Shown one piece after another: positions 1 to 6,619 of a stretch of 8,979 nucleotides of DNA (position 1 is its first letter; every line of letters begins with the position of its first letter). The position numbers and the translations under genes were made by a program. The DNA is from Candidatus Latescibacterota bacterium. Lineage in GTDB: Bacteria > Latescibacterota > UBA2968 > UBA8231. The stretch lies in NCBI GenBank assembly GCA_021295675.1, contig JAGWBY010000164.1, positions 11,900 to 20,878 of the forward strand. The letters are read 5' to 3'. The notes beneath the pieces were generated by a model that made no database searches, was not told where the DNA came from, and worked only from the letters and a program-made list of their open reading frames with translations.

Positions 1-153
1 TAGCACCAATACTTTCACTGCAAAAACTCCTTAATCAATTGAATGCACTGCAACATACACAAATACACAAAGAGGCGCGTTTCCAGCAAGAGAGCGCGCC
101 CTACGGCCCCTTCTTACTTTGACAAACAGGACCTCGCGTTTAACTTTTGGAAC
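1..153. other. leader region upstream of ispG
   Basis: No convincing gene is seen here. The ispG frame stays open upstream to an ATG at 43, but the extra 37 residues are basic and low in family resemblance, so I treat this stretch as non-coding. The first 70 bases are AT-rich, unlike the GC-rich genes. It holds an 8-base direct repeat CACTGCAA (16-23 and 46-53), a 6-bp inverted repeat GGCGCG/CGCGCC (74-79 and 95-100, 15-nt loop) with no T-run after it, and a TTGACA box at 119. Confidence 0.5.
119..146 (+). promoter_or_regulatory. possible sigma70-type promoter for ispG
   Basis: A perfect -35 hexamer TTGACA lies at 119-124. After a 16-base spacer comes TAACTT (141-146), a poor -10 match (3 of 6). 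Transcription from it would begin within a few bases of the ispG ATG at 154, giving a leaderless or nearly leaderless message. This agrees with the lack of a clear Shine-Dalgarno sequence before that ATG. It is a motif match only. Confidence 0.3.
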
Positions 154-1264
154 ATGAATACAACGACGAGAAATCCCACCCGCTCAGTTCAAATCGGCCG
201 CACGACCATTGGCGGAGATCACCCTATCGCCGTGCAAAGCATGGCCGCTACCCGCACCCAAGACACAGAGGCCACCACCCGTCAACTGCGGCTCTTAGCC
301 GAGGCGGGGGCAGACGTCATCCGCGTAGCTGTAGATAGCAAAAAAGACGTGGAAGCCCTCGCCCAAATCGCGCCGACGGTTGACGTACCGCTGTCCGTGG
401 ATTTGCAAGAAAACTACCGCTTGGTGCGCAGCGTGGCACCACACGTGGAGAAAATACGCTACAACCCCGGACACCTCTACCACCACGAAAAGGACAAGCC
501 AGTCGCCGACAAGGTCGCCTTTATCGCCGACGAGGCCGCCAAGCACGACTGCGCCCTGCGCGTGGGAGTCAACTGCGGCTCGGTCGATCCGGCGCAAGCC
601 GAACGCTTTCCGGACGAAGACTCCATCTCGCCCATGATCGCCTCGGCCTTAGAACACTGCGAGCTGCTCGACGACTTGGGCTTTACGCGCTACTGCGTCT
701 CGCTCAAGGACTCCGATCCGGCCAAGGTCATTGCCGCCAACAGTGCCGCTGCACCTCGGCGTCACCGAGGCCGGGATGCCCCCCGAAGGCGTGATCAAAA
801 CCCGCATTGCCTTTGAACAGCTCATCAGCGCCGGCATTGGCGACACCATTCGCGTCTCTCTGACCTTGCCGTTTGACGACAAGGGCGAGGAGGTCAAAGT
901 CGGGCGGCAGATCCTCGACGACATCTACTCGGGCCGCTTCCGCTCAGTGCCCAAGTTGCTCCCAGTCGGGCTGAACATCATCTCCTGTCCCTCTTGTTCG
1001 CGAGTGGAAAACGAAGCCTTCATCGACCTAGCACATCAAGTGCGCGAGCTAACCGAGTACGCCCGCGATCACCAGATCACCATCGCCGTTATGGGCTGCC
1101 GGGTCAACGGTCCAGGCGAGACCGACGACGCCGACTTGGGGCTGTGGTGTGCCCCCAACTTCGTCAACCTCAAGCGCGGCCCCCAGCTCATCGGCCAATT
1201 CCCGTACGACGAGGTCCTCGATGTGCTTAAAGAGCAAGTCGATGAGCTGATTGCCGTTGGCTAG
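154..1264 (+). CDS. ispG: IspG (GcpE), HMBPP synthase, broken by a frameshift near 741
   Basis: IspG is an iron-sulfur enzyme of the DXP (MEP) isoprenoid pathway. It reductively opens methylerythritol cyclodiphosphate to HMBPP in the cytoplasm. Residues 1-196 from the ATG at 154 carry the TIM-barrel half: PIAVQSM (24-30), GADVIRV (52-58), RYNPG (102-106), RVGVNCGS (136-143). After about 741 the protein continues in the second frame with [20 protein letters not shown], the cluster cysteines in CPSCSR, and GCRVNGPGE, which supplies the third Cys and the Glu. Against E. coli IspG, the helix between VSLK and PLHLG is short by about eight residues. This implies loss of about 23 bases rather than a one-base slip. 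ATG 154 fits the family start; the upstream ATG at 43 does not. As written, neither half could be active alone: the barrel and the cluster domain are separated. Confidence 0.93.
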
Positions 1265-1293
1265 GGCCTTAGTAGGAAGTCTTTAGATAACCA

Positions 1294-1530
1294 ATGCCGA
1301 CAGTGTTTAGAGAAGGGCCGTATCGCTTCTTTTTCTATGCAAGTGATCACACTGAACCTCAGCATGTGCATGTAGAACGTGACGACCGAGTCGCCAAGTT
1401 CTGGCTGGACCCAGTGAGGCTACAAAGGAGCGGTGGACTGACGCGCTCAGAGATACGCCAGATTGCAAGGATAATTGAGGAAAATCAAACTGTTCTTATG
1501 GAGGCATGGGATGGATATTTCGACAATTGA
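1294..1530 (+). CDS. DUF4160 family protein, first gene of a possible toxin-antitoxin-like pair
   Basis: A 78-residue soluble protein that resembles DUF4160 over its full length. It starts MPTVFREGPYRFFFY, has the family's His/Glu patch EPQHVHVERD at about residues 21-30, then AKFWLDPVRL, and ends with a helix finishing EAWDGYF. The biochemical function is not established. Genes of this family are commonly followed, as here, by a DUF2442 gene, and such pairs are often suspected to be toxin-antitoxin modules; that role is inference. No strong Shine-Dalgarno precedes the ATG (AGGA lies about 15 bases upstream), so it could be read from the ispG transcript, whose stop is 29 bases away. Part of the gene is near 42% GC (1321-1380), well below its neighbours, which suggests acquisition as a cassette. 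Confidence 0.8.
   Translation: MPTVFREGPYRFFFYASDHTEPQHVHVERDDRVAKFWLDPVRLQRSGGLTRSEIRQIARIIEENQTVLMEAWDGYFDN
1500..1504 (+). promoter_or_regulatory. ribosome binding site of the DUF2442 gene
   Basis: GGAGG stands 6 bases before the ATG at 1511, inside the end of the DUF4160 gene. It selects ATG 1511 over the longer in-frame start at 1475 and points to translational coupling of the pair. Confidence 0.65.
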
Positions 1531-1786
1531 TTTGAAGGTACCGGAAGCTGAGTGCGTGGAAGTTACCGACGATACCCTAATGGCGGATCTTTCCGACGGG
1601 CGGACCATCTCCGTTCCGTTGGCTTGGTATCCCAGGCTAGTGCATGCGACACCCACAGAAAGACGCAACTGGCGTCTTATTGGTGTAGGTCAAGGAATCC
1701 ATATCAGTGTGGAGGGCTTGCTAGCGGGTAGTCCTTCCGGTGAAAGCCAAGAGTCCTTGAAGCGGTGGTTAGAAGCTCGAAAATAA
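1511..1786 (+). CDS. DUF2442 family protein, partner of the DUF4160 gene
   Basis: A 91-residue protein with the DUF2442 pattern: a short beta-rich N-terminal half with LSDGRTISVPLAWYPRL (about residues 27-43), then RRNWRLIGVGQGIHI and the hallmark ISVEGLLAGSPSGESQ (65-80), and a C-terminal helix SLKRWLEAR. Function is unknown; in other family members it acts as a small accessory or DNA-associated module, and an antitoxin role is only suspected here. It overlaps the upstream DUF4160 gene by 20 bases, has a good GGAGG site and appears intact. The region's lower GC sets both genes apart from ispG and the sugar genes. Confidence 0.78.
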   Translation: MDISTIDLKVPEAECVEVTDDTLMADLSDGRTISVPLAWYPRLVHATPTERRNWRLIGVGQGIHISVEGLLAGSPSGESQESLKRWLEARK

Positions 1787-1845
1787 GGTGCTCGCGACCG
1801 TCCCTTAAACCTCAAACACAATTACACCCACAGATTAGGTATCCC

Positions 1846-2570
1846 ATGCAAAATCCTATCAAAGAACAACTTGCCGCCGGTCAACCCTCTATCGGCTCCT
1901 GGCTCAATTTGACCTCGCCGCTGGCTGCCGAAGTCATGGCCGCGGCCGGCTTCAAATGGCTGGTAGTCGATGCCGAGCACTCGGCCTTTGACCTCGGCCA
2001 CATCGCCCATACCTTCCGCGCCAGCCCTTGGCCCGCGCCTGGGACCACGACCCGACCACGGCTGCCCGCCTGCTCGACGCCGGGGCCTGGGGCTTGGTCT
2101 TTCCGCACGTCAGCACCCCAGAACAGGCCGAAAAGTTGGCCCAAGCCGTGCGCTATCCACCGCGCGGCAACCGGTCGGTAGGCACGGGCCGCTGCGTCAC
2201 ATTGGCCCCGGACTATCGCCAGCGCTTTGACGACGCCGTCCTCTGCATCCCACAGATTGAGGACATGGAGGGCATTAACAATGCCGAGGCCATCGCCCGC
2301 GTCGAAGGCATTGATATCGGCTTCCTCGGGCCGGGCGACTTAGCTATGTCCATGGGCGTCGCCGCCGGCCACCCCGACCACGAGGCAGCCTTACAGGCTT
2401 TCCGCGCCGGCTGCGTCAAAGCTGGCAAACCCAGCGGCATCCCGGTCAAGGACTCCGCCGAAGTCAAACGGCGCGTCGCCGAGGGTTTCCAGTTTATCGA
2501 TTTCAGCAACGACATGCGATTTTTGGAAGCCACAGCCCAGGCCGCCTACCGCGAAGCCACGGCTGGATGA
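1846..2570 (+). CDS. HpcH/HpaI-family 2-keto-3-deoxy acid aldolase, broken by a frameshift near 2023
   Basis: A class II (metal-dependent) aldolase that cleaves 2-keto-3-deoxy sugar acids, or related hydroxy-keto acids, to pyruvate and an aldehyde. The first frame has IGSWLNLTSPLAAEVMAAAG and the active-site segment VVDAEH (His about residue 45). The third frame resumes with ARAWDHDPTTAARLLDAGAWG, FPHVST, the metal-ligand Glu in PQIEDMEG and the metal-ligand Asp in GFLGPGDLAMSMG, and runs to the stop at 2570. Measured against E. coli GarL, the stretch between DAEH and the conserved Arg is short by about 19 bases, removing the loop that normally reads something like 'RGxxxP'. The start ATG at 1846 gives the normal N terminus; AGG lies just upstream. 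The stop overlaps the next start as ATGA, so the two genes are coupled. The exact substrate cannot be told. Confidence 0.88.
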
Positions 2571-3427
2571 ACATCCTCAACTTCGGCTCGCTCAACATCG
2601 ACCTCGTTTATCAAGTCGAGCACATCGCCCGTCCGGGCGAGACCATCGCCAGCTCGTCCCACCAAGTCTTTGCCGGCGGCAAAGGCGCGAATCAATCAGC
2701 CGCCCTTGCTCGCGCCGGAGCGAATGCCTTTCACGCCGGCCAAGTCGGACCAGACGGACAATGGCTGGTCGATAAATTGGCTGGACTCGGCGTGGATGTA
2801 CAGCACATCCGCGTCGGCGACGTACCTACCGGCCACGCCATTATCCAAGTTGACCGCCACGGCCAAAACAGCATCGTCCTCTTTGCCGGGGCCAATGCCC
2901 AGATAGATAAACGGGCCATAGACACCGCACTGTCCCATTTTGGCCGTGGGGATATCCTCCTCTTGCAGAATGAGATAAATAACATTGCTTATATCATTAT
3001 CTCAGCCGCTGAGCGGGGTCTGACGATATGCTTAAACCCCGCGCCTTTTGGCCCAGAGGTTCACGCGTATCCCCTCGAATTGGTCGATTTGCTCATCGTC
3101 AACGAAACCGAGGCTACCGGCCTCGTGGGTGCATCCACACTCGCGGCACTAGCCGCACTCTGCCCCCATGCCCAAATCGCGCTTACGCTGGGGGCCGCTG
3201 GCGTCCAGTACCACTCCCCGACGGAAGAATTCCACCTCCCCGCGCCGCAGGTCGAAGCGGTAGATACGACAGGTGCGGGAGACACCTTCATCGGCTATTT
3301 TCTCCAGGGCCTGACCGCCGACATGACGGCAAGAGACGCCATGGCCCGCGCGGTGCAGGCCGCGGCCCTGTGCGTCACCTGCCCGGGAGCCATGGATTCA
3401 ATTCCAGCCGCAAATGAAGTATATTAA
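2567..3427 (+). CDS. PfkB/ribokinase-family sugar kinase
   Basis: A 286-residue carbohydrate kinase, ATP-dependent and cytoplasmic, of the ribokinase branch. N-terminal FGSLNIDLVY (6-15) and the substrate-binding GGKGANQ (37-43) form PfkB signature 1. NPAP (157-160), NETEA (179-183), TLGAAGV (207-213) and the signature 2 DTTGAGDTF (233-241) follow, with Asp239 the expected catalytic base. The QNEINN segment (134-139) is typical of a subgroup near RbsK. The gene is intact. It is about 20 residues shorter than E. coli RbsK, partly in a compact stretch after residue 190 (GASTLAALAALCPHAQ), which might be natural variation or another small in-frame loss. Its ATG overlaps the aldolase stop. A kinase beside an aldolase and a sugar-acid dehydratase suggests phosphorylation of the sugar or the ketodeoxy acid; the substrate is unproven. 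Confidence 0.88.
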   Translation: MNILNFGSLNIDLVYQVEHIARPGETIASSSHQVFAGGKGANQSAALARAGANAFHAGQVGPDGQWLVDKLAGLGVDVQHIRVGDVPTGHAIIQVDRHGQNSIVLFAGANAQIDKRAIDTALSHFGRGDILLLQNEINNIAYIIISAAERGLTICLNPAPFGPEVHAYPLELVDLLIVNETEATGLVGASTLAALAALCPHAQIALTLGAAGVQYHSPTEEFHLPAPQVEAVDTTGAGDTFIGYFLQGLTADMTARDAMARAVQAAALCVTCPGAMDSIPAANEVY

Positions 3428-3440
3428 ACCATTGTAGTAG

Positions 3441-3446
3441 AAAGGA
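3441..3446 (+). promoter_or_regulatory. ribosome binding site of the dehydrogenase gene
   Basis: AAAGGA lies 6 bases before ATG 3453, in the only longer gap (25 bases) of the sugar operon. Confidence 0.6.
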
Positions 3447-3452
3447 ATACGC

Positions 3453-4422
3453 ATGCCGAATATCATGCTCACCGCCCAGTTCCAAAACGCCGAATTCGCC
3501 TCCAGCGAGCGCGAGCAGGGCCTCGAACACCTCCGTTCCCTAGGCACCCTCATCCCGGAGCCAGCCGTCCTCACCGCCGAACACGCTCCCGACCTAATCG
3601 CCTCTATCGCCAGTTCATCGGTCTATACGGACGAATTTTACGCCGCGGCCGAGGATTTGCGGATCGTCGCCCGTTGGGGCGTCGGTTTTGACAAGGTCAA
3701 TATCCCAGGGGCCACGCGCTACGGTGTGATCATCACCGTGACGCCGGTTCACATGGACGCGGTCGCCGAATACGCCATCGCCCAGTGGATGGCCACCCTC
3801 AAGCCACCTCTCCCACAGAGGCGACTTCTCCATCATCCGCACCTATGAGGCCCAATACACCACCCTCGGCCTATACGGCTGCGGCCGCATCGGCCAAGAG
3901 GTAGCCCAGCGCGCCGTGCCGCTCCTAGGCACTGAGGGTCGCCTGCTCGTGTACGACACCCGCCCCGACATCGGCGACATCGCCGCCCAATACGGAGCCG
4001 AAGTCGCCGACTCGCCCGAAACGCTCTTTCGCGAGTGCGACACGGTCTCGCTCCACGTCTCGGGCGACGATACCATCGTCCACTACGACCTGCTCAGCCT
4101 GATGCAGCCCCACGCCTCGCTGATCAACCCCTCGCGCGGCAACTTAGTCAACGACGAGGACGTCCACCGCGCCATTGAGGAGGGCAAACTCTATTACTAC
4201 GTGGTTGACGATCCAGTCAACGACACCCGCGCCATCCACAAGGATCACCCGCGCATCATCTGCACCAACCACAACGCCGGCATCACGGTCGAATCCACCA
4301 TGCGCCTCGACGCCAAGGGCATCGAGCAAGTCTCAGCGGCCATCGCCGGCCGCCAGCCTGAATACATCCTCAATCCAGAGGTCCTCGACCACCCACGGGT
4401 CAAGGCGTGGCTCAAGGAGTAA
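3453..4422 (+). CDS. D-isomer-specific 2-hydroxyacid dehydrogenase (SerA-like), broken by a frameshift near 3804
   Basis: An NAD-dependent oxidoreductase that interconverts a 2-hydroxy acid and its 2-keto acid. Frame 3 gives the first 117 residues: the substrate-side domain with RIVARWGVGFDKVNI (70-84), TPVHMDAVAEYAIAQWM (97-113). Frame 1 then continues with RGDFSIIRTYEAQ and the nucleotide fold GLYGCGRIGQEVA (Gly-x-Gly-x-x-Gly), VSLHV, the substrate Arg in INPSRGNLV, and the catalytic His in TNHNAGIT. Against mycobacterial SerA the linker after the last N-domain helix is about 14 bases too short. The usual catalytic Glu in a D-V-F-x-x-E-P segment reads VVDDP here, so Asp may replace Glu. This could be a subfamily trait. 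Four bases separate its stop from the enolase start. Both halves are needed for activity, so as read the gene is not functional without frame repair. Confidence 0.88.
4414..4419 (+). promoter_or_regulatory. ribosome binding site that fixes the enolase GTG start
   Basis: AAGGAG lies inside the end of the dehydrogenase gene, 7 bases before the GTG at 4427. An out-of-frame ATG at 4425 is followed at once by a stop, so the GTG is the real start. Confidence 0.7.
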
Positions 4423-4426
4423 GAAT

Positions 4427-5536
4427 GTGAAAATAACCCGCTTCGACGTCACGCCGCTCAACAATCGCGGCCTCCTACTCCGAGTCGAAACCGACGCTGG
4501 CCTCAACTACGAACACGGCCGCACCGTGGAACGGGCCATCCTCGACATGGGCGATTACCTAATCGGCCGCGATCCTCTGCAAATCGAAGACCACTGGCAG
4601 ACGCTCTACCGCTCCAGCTATTCCCGCCAGATGCCGATCCTCTTAGCGGCTCTCAGCGGCATAGAAATGGCCTGTCTGGATCTTTTAGGTAAAACCGCTA
4701 ACTTACCCGTGTGGAAGCTATTAGGCGGATCAGTGCGCGAGAAAATTCGGGTCTATGGAGCAGCCGGAGGTCCCACCCCAGAGCAAGCCGCCCAAGCCGC
4801 CCGCCAACGCGTCGAACAAGGCTTTACAGCGCTCAAAACCACTCCCTTCCCCAATCCCGTGCGCCCCATCGAGACCCCAGCGGGAATTGAGCGAGTCGTG
4901 TCCCTGATTGCGGCCATGCGCGAAGCCGTCGGCCCGACCATCGACATTGCCATCGACTTCCACCGCGCCACCAGCCCGGCCTTGGCCAAAGTGCTCTTGC
5001 GCGAACTTGAGCCGCTAAGGCCGCTCTTCGTGGAGGAGCCGACCCGTTCCACCGACAATATCGGCCCCCTGCTCGAACTGACGCGCTCGACTTCCATCCC
5101 CATCGCCACCGGCGAGCGCTGCGCCACCCGCTGGGGCTTCCGCGAACTGTGCGAGCGCAAGGCCGCGGCCATCGTCCAGCCCGATATCCGCCACTGCGGC
5201 GGCATCCTCGAAATGAAGAAGATTGCCGCCCTAGCCGAAGTCCACGAGATCGCCGTCGCGCCCCACAACGCCGCCGACCCCCTCGGCATCGTCGCCTCCG
5301 TACACGCGATGGCCGGTACGCCCAACTTCCTCATCATGGAATACGGCGGTGGTGGCGGCGAAGGGTTTTTCACCAGCCCCTTGCAAATGCAGGATGGATT
5401 TGTGGAATTGCCCCGAGGGCCGGGGCTAGGCGTGGAAATCGATCCAGATGGTCTGGAGGCGGCTACCCACCGCGGCCCCTGGCGGCAGCGGACGATGCGC
5501 CGCCACCCAGAGGACGGCTCATTCGCGGATTTTTAG
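4427..5536 (+). CDS. Mandelate racemase/enolase superfamily dehydratase, galactonate-dehydratase-like, with a probable small in-frame deletion
   Basis: A 369-residue member resembling E. coli galactonate dehydratase DgoD. It would abstract the alpha-proton of a sugar acid and eliminate water to give a 2-keto-3-deoxy acid. Family motifs are in order: GDYLIGRDP (42-50), LLGGSVREKI (98-107), DFH (177-179; Asp177 metal ligand), FVEEP (201-205; Glu203), GER (229-231; Glu230), and the Asp253/His280 dyad (QPDI and APHN), spaced 27 residues as in DgoD. The C terminus ends PGLGVEID, then WR. Near residue 25 the text goes from RVETDAGL straight to NYEHGRTVE. DgoD has about seven more residues here, including a GWGE segment that helps form the capping domain. 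This looks like a 21-base in-frame loss. GTG start has a strong ribosome site. It ends the sugar operon; the catalytic residues are intact, though the cap may be damaged. Confidence 0.87.
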   Translation: MKITRFDVTPLNNRGLLLRVETDAGLNYEHGRTVERAILDMGDYLIGRDPLQIEDHWQTLYRSSYSRQMPILLAALSGIEMACLDLLGKTANLPVWKLLGGSVREKIRVYGAAGGPTPEQAAQAARQRVEQGFTALKTTPFPNPVRPIETPAGIERVVSLIAAMREAVGPTIDIAIDFHRATSPALAKVLLRELEPLRPLFVEEPTRSTDNIGPLLELTRSTSIPIATGERCATRWGFRELCERKAAAIVQPDIRHCGGILEMKKIAALAEVHEIAVAPHNAADPLGIVASVHAMAGTPNFLIMEYGGGGGEGFFTSPLQMQDGFVELPRGPGLGVEIDPDGLEAATHRGPWRQRTMRRHPEDGSFADF

Positions 5537-5540
5537 GCTA

Positions 5541-5557
5541 GCCGCGCTCAAAGCGGC
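5541..5557. terminator. weak candidate terminator between convergent genes
   Basis: The inverted repeat GCCGC/GCGGC (5541-5545 and 5553-5557, 7-nt loop) sits between the enolase stop at 5536 and the end of the hupE-like gene at 5548, overlapping the latter's last codons. Only 11 bases separate the two convergent genes. No T-run follows on either strand, so intrinsic termination is doubtful. Confidence 0.25.
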
Positions 5558-6619
5558 ATATACTCCAACTCAAAGACCCGCTCGACAAACCAGCCCAACC
5601 CAAAAAGCCCAATAAAGGCCGACACCACCAAAACAACTGTGCGCTGATAGGGCTGCCGACTGAGCCAAGCGATCAAGGGAAAGACGAGCGCGACAATGGC
5701 CACTTGGCCGATTTCCACGCCGGCGTTGAACGCAAACAGCGAGGCGACCAGCCCGCGAGTCGGCAACCCCAACTCGCGCAGCACATTGGCGAAGCCAAAC
5801 CCGTGTACCAGCCCAAAGGCAAAGGTGATCATCCAGCGGTAATCCGTGCGCTTGAGCCAGAAGTTTTCCACTGCCACGTACACGATGCTCAAGGCAATGC
5901 CAGCCTCGATCCACTGGCTCGGCAGGCGGACGACTTCAAGGGCCGCTAAGCAGAGGGTGATGCTATGGGCAACGGTAAAGGCGGTAACTACCTTGACCAA
6001 ACTGAGCAGCCGACCGCCCACCACGATCAGCGCCAGCAGAAACATGACGTGGTCGTAGCCGAGGAAAATGTGCTCCACCCCGAGCACCGTGAACTCGTAT
6101 AGATGGTCCCACAGCGATTTCTCTCCGGCAAAGGTCTGCTGCGGCGACGACGCCGAAAACACGGCTTGGACCAGCGGCTGACCGGGCAACATGACTTTGG
6201 CCAAGTTTTTGTGTGCGTCCCCAAAGCGCTCCGGCCAACCGACCCACACCTCCAACTCGTTGACGGGCTCCTCCAACTCGGCGCTGAAGTACATTGTCCG
6301 GGGTGATGTCTCCCCTGTCGCGCACGAGGGTGAGCGGCTCGCCGTTGGCCCGCAGGCGCATCTGCTCTTCGACAAAGGCGAACACGTCGTCGAGCCCAGC
6401 CTCTATCTCTTCGTAGAACAGCAGACTGTCTCCGTTTTCATCGATGCCGATTTTCAGGAGATCAAAATCGTCCAGGCGCACGCGCACTTTGAGCGCAGTC
6501 TCTTCCGCGATCAAATTCGTGTAGCTGGTGTTGAGCTTGTGGGCGTGAACTGAACTGGGAGTGGCAAAAAACAGCAGGACGAATGCGAATGTGAGCAAAA
6601 AGCTAAGGCGTGTCTTCAT
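5548..6619 (-). CDS. HupE/UreJ_2-type membrane protein with a signal peptide, broken by a frameshift near 6300
   Basis: An inner-membrane protein of the HupE/UreJ_2 kind, a family often proposed to move nickel or cobalt; the substrate is not proven. The N-terminal part (start ATG 6619) has a clear Sec signal peptide ending SSVHA|H, then a periplasmic beta-rich domain with an EF-hand-like loop (IDENGDSLLFYEE: Asp, Asn, Asp and Glu at positions 1, 3, 5 and 12). After about 6300 the reading frame shifts to MYFSAELEEPVNELEV and the membrane domain. That domain has about six to seven helices with the conserved motifs GVEHIFLGYDH, FTVAHS, and FGLVHGFGFA. Its start overlaps the upstream cytochrome gene by 17 bases, and a purine-rich GAAGAAAGAAA precedes the ATG. 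Whether the break is a 1-base insertion or a short deletion is less clear than in the other genes. Both halves are well conserved. Confidence 0.82.

Noticed and set aside
16..53. CACTGCAA direct repeat as a possible operator or repeat array
   Set aside because: Only two 8-base copies, 30 bases apart, with no symmetry and no further units; chance is a fair explanation.
74..100. GGCGCG/CGCGCC hairpin as a terminator or riboswitch
   Set aside because: Six-bp stem with a 15-nt loop, no T-run and no recognisable riboswitch core.
43..153. Upstream extension of ispG from the ATG at 43
   Set aside because: The extra 37 residues are basic, unlike known IspG N termini, and begin in AT-rich non-coding-looking DNA. 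The ATG at 154 fits the family.
731..760. Programmed frameshifting or translational bypassing as the cause of the frame changes
   Set aside because: No slippery heptamer is seen, and the coding text is missing rather than interrupted, so a ribosomal jump could not restore the lost residues.
4753..5373. 206-residue minus-strand open frame
   Set aside because: It is the antisense of the well-supported enolase gene and has low-complexity Arg/Ser/Pro composition.
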